A stretch of DNA of 64,000 nt. It comes from Isoperla grammatica. Taxonomy: Eukaryota; Arthropoda; Insecta; Plecoptera; Perlodidae. The stretch spans positions 20,722,686-20,786,685 of the forward strand of contig OX246747.1 of assembly GCA_945910005.1 (NCBI GenBank), read 5' to 3'. Within the stretch, counting starts at the first letter, position 1. Every line of letters starts with the position of its first letter. The translations under genes and the position numbers were made by a program. Positions 53,963 through 64,000 of the stretch are shown here, piece by piece. The notes under the pieces are model-generated. The model saw only the letters and a list, made by a program, of their open reading frames with translations. It was not told where the DNA came from and did no database searches.

Positions 53963-55301
53963 ACGAACCGTGTCTCACCGTCGTTACTTGAATGTGTCTC
54001 GTCCCATGAATACCCCTGTTAATTACAAATGAACTGTGTCTCACCGTCGTTACTTGAATGTGTCTCGTCCCATGAATACCCCTGTTTTATTACAAACGAA
54101 CTGTGTCTCACCGTCGTTTTAATTGAATGTGTCTTGTCCCATGAATACCCCTTTTTTATTACAAACGAACTGTGTCTCACCGTCGTTTTAATTGAATGTG
54201 TCTTGTCCCATGAATACCCCTTTTTTATTACAAACGAACTGTGTCTCACAGTCGTTTTAATTGAATGTGTCTCGTCCCATGAATACCCCTGTTTTATTAC
54301 AAACGAACTGTGTCTCACCGTCGTTTTAATTGAATGTGTCATGTCCCATGAATACCCCTTTTTTATTACAAACGAACTGTGTCTCACCATCGTTTTATTT
54401 GAATGTGTCTCGTCCCATGAATACCCCTTTTTTATTACAAACGAACTGTGTCTCACCGTCGTTACTTGAATGTGTCTCGCCCCATGAATAGCCCTGTTTT
54501 ATTACAAACGAACTGTGTCTCACCGTCGTTACTTGAATGTGTCTCGTCCCATGAATACCCCTTTTTTATTACAAACGAACTGTGTCTCACCGTCGTTTTA
54601 TTTGAATGTGTCTCGTCGCATGAATACCCCTTTTTATTACAAACCCACTGTGTCTCACCGTCGTTACTTAAATGTGTCTCGTCCCATGAATACCCCTGTT
54701 TTATTACAAACGAACTGTGTCTCACCGTCGTTTTATTTGAATGTGTCTCGTCGCATGAATACCCCTTTTTATTACAAACGAACTGTGTCTCACCGTCGTT
54801 ACTTAAATGTGTCTCGTCCCATGAATACCCCTTTTTTATTACAAACGAACTGTGTCTCACCGTCGTTTTAATTGAATGTGTCTCGTCCCATGAATACCCC
54901 TGTTTTATTACAAACGAACTGTGTCTCACCATCGTTTTATTTGAATGTGTCTCGTCCCATGAATACCCCTTTTTTATTACAAACGAACTGTGTCTCACCG
55001 TCGTTACTTGAATGTGTCTCGCCCCATGAATAGCCCTGTTTTATTACAAACGAACTGTGTCTCACCGTCGTTACTTGAATGTGTCTCGTCCCATGAAAAC
55101 CCCTTTTTATTACAAACGAACTGTGTCTCACCGTCGTTGTATTTGAATGTGTCTCATCCCATGAATACCCCTGTTTTATTACAAACGAACTGTGTCTCAC
55201 CGTCGTTTTATTTGAATGTGTCTCGTCGCATGAATACCCCTTTTTTATTACAAACGAACTGTGTCTCACCGTCGTTACTTGAATGTGTCTCGTCCCATGA
55301 T
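53963..55301. repeat. Minisatellite, about 20 units of 63-70 bp
   Basis: Each unit contains CTGTGTCTCACCGTCGTT, a linker of three kinds (ACTTGAATG, TTAATTGAATG or TTATTTGAATG), TGTCTCGTCCCATGAATACC and TTTTATTACAAACGAA. Because many units are 69 bp, long artificial frames appear on both strands. I do not treat them as genes. Confidence 0.95.
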
Positions 55302-55857
55302 TGTTGTTGATTTTATTGTTGGCACAGGTTTAATGCAGACGAGTGTTTTGAGCGCAGTTTGAACGAAATATTTCGAACGCTTTGTCCACTACTGAGCTTG
55401 GTAATTGAGCTGACGAATTTCATGTAATTTTATTCAATATTGTAATTATTATAGTGGTCTCTAGGATACAGTTATATGGGCCAGCTCAAAGTGGAAGTGG
55501 GATTTTTTGTGTAACAGCCCGTGATATCCGTGATGTCGTGGTGTATCGTGTACACAAACGAAGAATAAGTGGCCCCATTAGTGTGTACGATATTTGCAAC
55601 ACCGAACTAGACCTGTATGGATACTGTGTGGATGCTGGATTTATTCCATATAATTTATGGAGTTATGAACATTTTTTTATAATATAGTCAGTGAATTGTC
55701 ATTTGTTTTCCTACGCAGTGGTGCCGAAAATGTTATACATACGACCGCTTTTTGTGTTGGAACGTTGAATACATTGTCTCTAGTGTTTTCAGTTTTATAT
55801 TGATGACTGTCAGTTATTTGTCTTTCATTGCAATTAATTTAGTTTTTATTCTTGGTG
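55302..55857. other. No gene recognised
   Basis: The frame at 55454-55687 (MVSRIQLYGPAQSGSGIFCV and on) has protein-like composition but no domain I recognise. It borders the element starting at 55858. Confidence 0.3.
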
Positions 55858-55869
55858 CCCAACAAACAT

Positions 55870-56140
55870 TTTGGTGCCTTCCCGCACTTTTCCCGATGTC
55901 TTTTCCCGCACATTGCATATGCGGGTCCTGTAAGGGAAACCCGTACGGGACCCGCCTAGAAGTGTCCTACTGGCCGATGTCGGGTCCCGTACGGGTTTCA
56001 CGCCATCTTCCCGCAATCTTCCCGCAATCTTCCCACTTGTATCCCGCAACCTTCCCGCTCGGATTGCCCGCTATCTTCCCGCTAATATCCCGCAGCTTTC
56101 CCGCATGGGCTGCCCGCTATTTACCCGGGGCACCCCCCCT
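55870..56140. repeat. GC-rich arm, left
   Basis: Roughly a dozen TTCCCGC-type words with ACCCGTACGGGACCCGC palindromes, ending CCCGGGGCACCCCCC. Confidence 0.75.
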
Positions 56141-59100
56141 CATCAGTGCATGACGAAACAAACTGAAAAGTAACACAGTTTTTAGTTTTCAGTCTAGTTT
56201 CTTATTTACCCTTTTCTCAAATAAGCGTTTTATGGTTATTATTAGTCGAGTAATTATATTTATCTGTGGTCGAGGTGTGATAGGAATGAACATAATATGA
56301 ACATTGGAGTGAAACTTAATCTATTTATAGGTAAAGCCAATTGGCAACAAAATTCTATTTTTTTTAAATCCAGTAGTTTCTCTTTTAAAAAAATGCAATT
56401 ATAGTCTCTAGCCTAATACAGAAAAAATTGGATTAAGTTCCTAGTGTTCTTATTAGACAAGGAAATTGGGTTTAAAAATAAAGAAACAAAAGCAATAATG
56501 TGTATATAAAGTGCAAGTGAATTTTATTTCTAAAATACGTAATAATGTACAATTGTAATGTAATGCCTCTGATACTGTTACTGAATTATTGATTACTGTT
56601 ACTTTGGAGAATCTGAAAATTATGTTATGTAGTAAGTGTGACATGTTCTTATTTTCCTACTTTGCCTTAACAAGGAAAACAAGATTGTTATCGAACCAGT
56701 ATAAAGTTTGACACACCAAACTGGTCTATTTATTATATTTTTTTTAGGTCCTCACAAACTGAAATAATAACAGTTCAATGCCTTGATACACTACCATAGA
56801 TCACCACGACATGAGATCATGTTTTTGCAGCAGACACTTTTTCATAAAATGTTCATAAAATAATGTAGATAGGCCTATACATATTTGAGGGCTGCGAGTG
56901 GGGGTTCAGCCTTTGTTGCCATCAACGACCCGCTTCTTTGCGCGTACCGTTCTTCCGCCATGACGATCCCTGGCATTTGCCAGCCACAATATTAAGATTT
57001 TTTCAATGTCATTGACTTGGGCAGTTTTGGAGTTGGCTCTCACAGCAACTAAAATAAAGTTAAAGATAAATTACAAAACTATATCAAGTCACAGTCCAAG
57101 GCAATGAATAATTTGGTGGTTTTGTAGACCCATTTGCTAAAACTAAGGGATTCACGTCAATACAATAAAAATAATAGTGTATCAAAAAACGGTCTAGCTA
57201 GATTAGAGAACCATTATTTATTTTACCGTCAAATGGCAATTTATAACCACAATGGAGGGCAAAGTGTAAATAACCACCACAAAAAGGTTTCATCTGAGGG
57301 AAGTGGACATATGGCTATAAGGTGCTTTTTATGTTAGGTGCTGCTGTTTATTTTACAAAATAAAATTATGTAATTCTGAAGAGACAAGCTGAAAAGCGCT
57401 AGTATGCACTAAGCAGGGCGTGCAAGCGTGAGAAATATGATTAACACTTTTGGACAATTTGTTAAAAAAATATAATAATTCATTGCTATTTTTATTATCG
57501 ACCCACACCACCCACTCACAACGCTCTTCCCCCCCCCCCCCCCCCCCAATATGGGTGAAGACCTAAATTGTAGTGTGTGGTAGACGGCCCGAACTGAAAG
57601 GGGGAGGGGGGGGGTCGGGGGTGTTTGGCCTACGGAAAATGCATTTTTCAACGTCATTTTTGTGATAATCTGTGTGTTTTAGAGCAGTAGAATGAAAAAA
57701 ATTGTCAGTTTGTTTTATAAAAGAATATCTCGTTTTGAACTGACTCTGTGAATATATTGTCTTATTTTTACTTTGTTATGTGTGCTTAAACTTTGTCTAC
57801 ACATTTTATTTATTCGTAAAAAAACAAAAACAAAAATCAGAACACTAGAGGTTCATTGCAAAGCTTATTGTAGGTATTAACATGGGCGACGCAAGGGGGG
57901 GCCAAAGGGCATTTGTCCCCCTTGGATTTGAGGAATTTAAAATTTTAACTGACTATACGATGCGCGCCAGATGCGCCATTTCATATAAATTATGTAAATA
58001 AAAAATAAAATAACTAAATAACAAATATTTTCTAGTTTATCCGTCCCGTCACGAAACTGTTATTTTAACGCGATCCGATGAAATTGTTATTTGTTGTGTA
58101 TACATAAATGAAAGAACCACTGACTGACTGTTACGACCGGGGGCAATATGAGCACGCCACCCCCGGCCCCCGCACCACTCGTCACATGCTCACAGACTAG
58201 CCTCCTATCCTTTTATCAACATTTCTTATGTTTTTTTTTCTATACTTACATTGCATTATATATGCATTTTACTTTTTGTACCTATAGTCAATCACAGCCA
58301 GACGAGCCACGCTCTCAAATGATATTGTTCCTACGTGTTTATAATTGCTTTTCCTTGTGTTTTGTTCAACTTATATATAACAACTACGCAGGCATTCTAT
58401 ATTTGTGACTAGTCACAAGATATTGGTCCTACGTTTTGATGATTTCCGTCATGTAGTATAATTTTTAATTTAATTTATACGAGCACATATTACCTGTTAG
58501 TACACACCAAAATGGAACATCAAACCCATTTCCTAATCAAACCAAATCCTTATTCAAACGGCGCGTTTGCAAAAGATTGAACTTAAGCGAATAGTTGTCG
58601 ACTCTGGCTAGTTAAAATCCTGCCAGAAAAGATATATTTTGATAAGCAAAGTATGTGAGACGAAGCCACAGCCGTAACTATTTTTTATACTACTAAATTA
58701 TGTTAGATCCCTGTCTAGTCTAGATCATCGTATTAATCAATCAATGCATATTAATTTTAGATTGTATGCTTCCTTGTATGTATGTATTTTTATTTTCTTA
58801 TAACTAAGGTTATATTAAAAAAGGAAAATATTGAAGCAAAATGTAATACAATTATTATTAGTCGTAAATAAAATTCGATGTACATTCGTCCAACCAAATT
58901 AGTAATTTCCGATCGAATAGCTCAACTTTAGCAAAGCAACCCAAAAACACAACAGGATTTTGAAGATAATATTTGATAGCATCTTGAAAATATGAATTCG
59001 AACTTAGAAGAAACCTACCTTAGTATTCTTGATTTTCAGGAACAATTGCGTCTTCACGTGATTTTTATAATAATGAACTTGTCCATAACGAAGTTGAATC

Positions 59101-60690
59101 CTATTTTTCGTTTTAAAAACACGAGTCGTCAATATACCGTTGCCAGTCAGTTTTGTTCTTCTTTCCTTTCTTCCGACCACACACACTCACACACAAACAC
59201 ACTCCACGACACGGATCAATATTCAGTGGATTAAAAAAAAAATCGCAATAAGATTATGATACTAATAAAGCCCTAACGTATTTTATTTTTTCACGAAAGA
59301 ACATGATAGCACACGTATAAGTAACGTCTAACACCCACGAAGTATAAACTTGTTGTGTAGTCCAGTCAGTGTTTTGGACTGTTTTGCTTACCACGGTGGG
59401 ATTCCCACCCCACTCCGCCCGAATCTTATCACCACTATAGCGAGCGGCATCGTATTACAAAGCTTAGTAGGACTTGTAGCATAGATAATGAATGAACACG
59501 TTGTAATTTCTTATCGGTGGTGGTCGAATTAAGTACGGTTATCATCAGCTACATAAGCAATATCACAACACATAATAACAATACAAAGAGAGCCTTCTTC
59601 ATAGTGCGGTATCCTTTGTCATTACAGTTTTCTTACAGTTTATAAGCACCAAAGTTACTTTTTAAACTGAGCTTTTTAAATTAACAATATGAATGTGCGT
59701 ACGATGCATTGTAGGTTGTGCATACTGAAACTAGTCTCACTTTCTTGAATTGAATAGGACATAAACAATACTTCCTTACAGTAGACGTATATTGAGAAGT
59801 TACTTTTTTACCTTATTTATTACCACTTCTATAATGTATATCATACTCATATTGTATAGATATGAGGTATAACAGTTGGCTATGATGTTAGGTGCATGAT
59901 GTAGCTAAATTTGAAATTAAGCTTCAGCGACACATTTTTACAATAATACATGGAAACTTTGTAATCTTCAAATCGTTCATTGAATTCAATTAATTTGTTC
60001 GTTGTCTTATCTGTAAATGAAGAACCAATACAAATACAATAGATAGTTGCAGACGAGTGATTACCAGCTAGCCTATTTAAAATCCATTGATTCTATGTAA
60101 CATATGTCATTTTAAATATTTCTGGAAAACACTCAAAACAGGTATAAATCCCTCCCCCTATGCCGTTGTCATTACGAAACACAATTTTCACATAAACAGC
60201 ATTATCATAATAGTATTCATAGTTTCATACTTACCTTATCTAAGAACTTCATTTACTTCATCTTCTCAATTCGATCATCAGTAAGTTTTTGATTATCACT
60301 GTGACGTATCGTAATACCATTCATAAAACGTTTTAACAATATTATTTGATGTAACGTACCATATCAAAACCATCGAAAGCCAAATCAGGAAAAAATAATA
60401 AACAATACATTTCTAGAAAGTATACTATCAACTACTAACCAGTAGTCCTACCTACTACCAACATAACTACCAACAACACCCATTTCTGTAACTACGTGGA
60501 TTTATTAGAAATATAAAATGAGTTTTATTAATACATTTATTTACTTATTCATGGTTATGAAGGAAATAACTTGTGAATGGAATTTTGAATGTTGTATAGA
60601 GCGAATAAACACTCGAATAAATCATTGGTATCTATCGTCAATCAAAAGATAAAGATAATAAAGAACAAAGAATTATATGGTTTACCCGGA
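56141..60690. other. Element interior, no gene recognised
   Basis: AT-rich. Features seen are a poly(C) run at 57531-57547, a GGGGGGGCCAAAGGGCATTT patch near 57895 and a CACACT-rich stretch near 59180. Short frames (57134, 58148, 58992, 60087) lack domains or splice support. Confidence 0.4.
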
Positions 60691-61013
60691 CGTACGTAAC
60701 AATAACATCTTTTCCAAATCTTGCCCTTTCTTCGCGGGATCCTATGTGGGTTATCCCATGTTTTTCCCGTACACGGGACGTCCCTTACCCTTCCCTCGCG
60801 CTTCCAGTGTAGGGCGTCCCGTGACTTTCCTATACCCGGGACGTCCCTTATCATTCCCAAGCGCTTCCCGTACGGGACGTCCCGTGACTTTCCCAGATGC
60901 GTGACGTCCCTAAGCCTTCCCTTGCAGGCCCTGACCGGCACATCCCAGATCTTCCCGTTTCCAGCAGTTAACCCGCACATCCCGTGACTTTCCCGCACGG
61001 GTCCCGCAGTATC
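60691..61013. repeat. GC-rich arm, right
   Basis: Repeats of CGGGACGTCCCGTGACTTTC and TTCCCGTACGGGACG words spaced about 40-50 bp, rich in palindromes. Confidence 0.75.
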
Positions 61014-61299
61014 ATGTTTGTTGGGTGGTTGTGTCTTGCACATTACATTTACCATATTTTCTGTGTATTTAAAATGTTATTGATAATTAATTGTAAACGT
61101 CCCATTTATTAATAGCGTGACATTAGTATGTTAGAATAAAGCTCCCTAAATATTGGTTAGGAGAGGGGGGCGGCGGGTGCTATAGTACTTCAAAATTTCA
61201 ATGAAACATGTTTTACTCCGTCAATCATGATAAAACGAGTAATTTTGCAATAAAACTAGTCTTTGTGAACCTGTTTATATTATCGTTCACAATCGTTCA

Positions 61300-61385
61300 C
61301 ACGGTAGATGGTATAGAACCGGCGTCCTCCCGAATCAGAGTCTCGTGTCACCGCGTGCTACGCACTGGACCATTTATGTTGGCCC
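61300..61385 (-). mobile_element. tRNA-like SINE head, degenerate
   Basis: The minus strand resembles the heads at 46840 and 53812 (AATGGTCCAGTGCGTAGCAC, CTCTGATTCGGGAGGACGCC) with a mutated box B (GGTTCTATACC). Confidence 0.55.
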
Positions 61386-61389
61386 ATTA

Positions 61390-63820
61390 CTAATATTATT
61401 GGAACGTTACACCATTATTAGATTTAATGTTATTTTTAAGATAAATGGATAAATAAAACGAAACATACGAACATTAGTCAATCAATTGTATACATTGCAA
61501 TCACAAGACTAACTAAACTTAGTATCGGGCAATGCATGTTGTCAAATCCACAGCGCATTCTGATGTTACATCGTCGCGAGCAGTGTTTATACGACATATT
61601 CTTATCACCACACTATTGCATGATAGTGACACATCAGTTTTTTAAATTACAATTCAAGCATTATTTGGACATGAGATTGTACAAACATTATTTGTTTGTA
61701 ACCCCAGTCTCTACGACAACGGCAAGATGTTTACCTGCAACTTTACCCATGGGTGAATGATTTCAAGAAATGCTCGATTTCTAGTGAAATGCCCCAACAG
61801 GTGTGGGAGTGGGGGAGGCCCGTGAGTGAGATGACTAACTTCCCCTCTCTTGGCGAAAGGGTCTCAGATTTACCTGGATATCTGAGCTTGCCTTCTTTTC
61901 AATGACTGGTAAATACTCTTAAAGTCTCTCCATCATAACTGACATTGTTCAAGATCTGCCCATAATTCACATTATTTAATTCCTGAACGTGTGCTTTTTA
62001 ATAAAAGCTAAAAAAAAAGTACCTTACCGAATTAAATTTTGAGGAAATTATCATTTTAATAACAGGTAGTTTCCTATCTTCATAATGGTAGGCGAGCAAA
62101 AATCCTTACTTGTGTTCACCAAATGTGCCGTAGAACATCCAAAATCTTCAACATATTATTAAAAAACATCTTAAATTATTCATTATTCCATCCTCTTAAT
62201 AACAACGCTTTGAAACAATTACCTTCCCGAATTCATTCTCGAGATATTGTAGCTCAAAGTTACCGGTGCTGGGAAAAAAATTGAAACATCTGAAAAACTT
62301 GGCAACGCTGCGGACGTCACACACTGTGACGCAAGGTCCACTGGATTGCCGCTAGGCTGCGCAAGCAGCGGCACAGGCCGATGGCCAAGTTTGCGGAGTG
62401 AATCCAGTAGACCTTGACTGTGACGTTGCGCCGAGGGTGGCAGGCAAAGACACTAGAATAGTAAAAAATGTAGTAGGTAGGCCTACAGCTTTTCGCCTTC
62501 GCCGCCGCGAGAAATAACTCGAGAGGAAAATGATTGATTACTAAGCAATCCGAAAGCATTATTGACTGACGTAAAAATATAATACCTATTCGCACTGGTC
62601 CTTTTATATTATTATTACGAGAAAATAGCCCGCCGAATGATAAATAACGCTATGAAAATATGATCAAACGTCAATCTCGGATTGACAGTTGCGCGGCCAT
62701 GTTTCTATCTTTGAAGTTTGTTTACGTTTCGTGTCGACTAAAGCTGTGTTGCCAGATGGATAACGGTGTCGCCATAGTTACAAAAACAAACTTTTATGTT
62801 GTGTTAAGTGTTATTTTGGCATAAAATGATACATTTTCAATCGTATACGTAATTGTATCACACATAATATTATTTTGTTGTAACGACACAATACAATTGA
62901 GTGTATAAATAACAAATAATTATTGATATTGTAGGCCCACTTCTTTTAGATTATTCAGTTTCACACTGTTGGCTATTCTGTTTATTAAAATAACACTACT
63001 AGAGTCAATTGAGCCACACTTTAAATGGCTACGAAGATGTATTGATTTTAGTATTTTTAACCGTAGATAAATCCTATGCACTTACATTTTTACCGAGAAA
63101 TAATATGCCATTACATAATATCATAATACCAGATACAAATATCTAAAACATTAATATTGTTTCGAACCAATAAGATAGTTCAGTGGGGTGATTTGAATGG
63201 GCAGTTGACTCGCATGAGAGACTTTAAGGAACGTAAATTCAAAGTTTCAATGTAAAAGCTATTCGAATGCTAAATAAAATGTATTAGGATTAATGGGCAT
63301 AATAGCCAATTATTATTGCAGGGTTGCCGCCAAAAATAATTTCAAATCCTTGTAATAAAGGTAAAATCTCCGCAAATAGGCCTATCCGTGAAAAGTAAGA
63401 AACCGTTAATGTTGTAGGTGTAAATGTGTTTTTTGTAGGCTAAGTTTTAGCCATCATAGCTCGAGGCTGTTTTTGTTAAGTTTAATTTATGGCATTATAC
63501 ACATACTACTGGTATGTATGTATGCTCTTTATTTTTAGCAGCTATTTTACACCCTAGTTATATTTATTTACCTTCTATCAACCATTCACATTTGAACATT
63601 CCAATATTTTTAATTTCTCTTATATTTCTAGGTACCGGTAATCAATTAAATTGTCTTAAACCAAAGTTAAAAAAAATAATCACTTATACTATGCAGATTT
63701 TAAGTACACATTCCTGTTTCTAGCACTTCATATTGTGTGATATTGTGTGATATTGTGTGTGATATTGTGAACCATATCTGCATAACCTGATAAATTACTA
63801 GGTAAGATACCATTATACTG
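61390..63820. other. No gene recognised; one foldback
   Basis: 62315-62425 can fold: TGTGACGCAAGGTCCACTGG pairs imperfectly with CCAGTAGACCTTGACTGTGA. A TGTGTGATATTG tandem lies at 63733-63770. No supportable coding region. Confidence 0.4.
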
Positions 63821-63953
63821 GACCCAAGATTACTTTACCCCTGCTTTCGTCACATCCGGGGCAGTCGTAGCCAACCAGCGAACCGCTCGAGACACACCCG
63901 CGCCAATACCGATCGCTGATTGGCTACGAACCAGTCGCCTGTGACGAAAGCAT
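63821..63953. mobile_element. Short MITE
   Basis: Imperfect inverted ends of about 33 bp (GACCCAAGATTACTTTACCC and inward TGCTTTCGTCAC; complement of the right end GTCCCAAGACTACCTTACAC). No target duplication resolved. Confidence 0.7.
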
Positions 63954-64000
63954 GTGTAAGGTAGTCTTGGGACAACTATACATACTTCATAAATGAAAAC

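Larger units (their letters stand above)
55858..61025. mobile_element. Second unclassified element, CCCAACAAACAT termini, 5.17 kb
   Basis: CCCAACAAACAT at 55858 is inverted at 61014-61025. TG lies directly outside both ends (55856-55857 and 61026-61027), compatible with a 2-bp duplication. As in 10211-15578, GC-rich arms of degenerate words (TTCCCGC, CCCGTACGGGAC, GGGACGTCCCGTG) follow each terminus and keep the same strand bias while the termini are inverted. The interior is AT-rich and without a recognisable ORF. Its host sequence is unknown, so the boundary is less certain than for the first element. Confidence 0.55.

Noticed and set aside
54029..55269. Long open frames of 100-187 residues on both strands
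   Set aside because: They arise from the minisatellite, whose common unit is 69 bp. The translations are simple 23-residue repeats on both strands.
55846..56049. Arg/Gly-rich minus-strand frame and the matching 60642-61055 frame
   Set aside because: Both are translations of the GC-rich degenerate arms of the 55858-61025 element. Composition follows the repeated DNA words.

Overview
This is a eukaryotic, almost certainly animal, genomic window. Several genes are split by consensus GT-AG introns. Nearly every recognisable coding stretch belongs to a mobile element, and microsatellites, minisatellites, SINE-like retroposons and AGGCCT-rich clusters are abundant. The mix of hAT, piggyBac, pogo/Tigger, CR1/Jockey-type LINEs and LTR elements suggests an aquatic invertebrate, but I cannot assign the species or even the phylum. 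I see no rRNA or bona fide tRNA gene; tRNA-like segments are SINE heads.

Layout. 0-2 kb: internally deleted TIR transposon with TTAA flanks. 2-4.2 kb: LTR-element 5' fragment, then a hAT transposase remnant split by a 717-bp hAT MITE with a perfect 8-bp target duplication. 5.6-6.5 kb: LINE endonuclease fragment. 9.6-16.7 kb: remnants of a transposase-like family (HGKG...DGIGG motif), one of them split by a 5.37-kb unclassified element (10211-15578). 18 kb: LINE ORF1. 20.5-25.5 kb: hAT element with 8-bp TSD that swallowed a gag-protease LTR retrotransposon and SINEs. 26.6-29.2 kb: multi-exon Myb/SANT-like gene. 29.5-31.3 kb: hAT transposase pseudogene split by a scrambled LTR element. 31.8-38.7 kb: nested DNA-transposon, LINE, Tigger and SINE pieces.

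38.7-42.8 kb: the best preserved retroelement. It is a LINE whose first ORF fuses an ADP-ribose glycohydrolase-like macro domain to an SGNH esterase-like domain. ORF2 (endonuclease plus reverse transcriptase) lies in the -1 frame behind a G_GGA_AAC slippery heptamer that abuts the ORF1 stop. 42.8-47.6 kb: a ~4.8-kb transposon with ~520-bp inverted repeats built from 141-bp subrepeats, encoding one intact 744-residue protein that looks like a FEN1/PIN-type nuclease rather than a DDE transposase. 48.3-51.3 kb: SAP-like exons and a piggyBac transposase on the opposite strand. 53-55.3 kb: SINEs, a TTA microsatellite and a 20-unit minisatellite. 55.9-61.0 kb: a second 5.2-kb element with the same unusual architecture as 10211-15578. 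The remainder holds MITEs and unannotatable AT-rich sequence.

The genes do not form a pathway. The window is a record of nested insertions whose order can often be read from target-site duplications. The most novel candidates are the macro-SGNH LINE with its putative frameshift site, the PIN-nuclease transposon, and the pair of CCCARCAAACA-ended elements.
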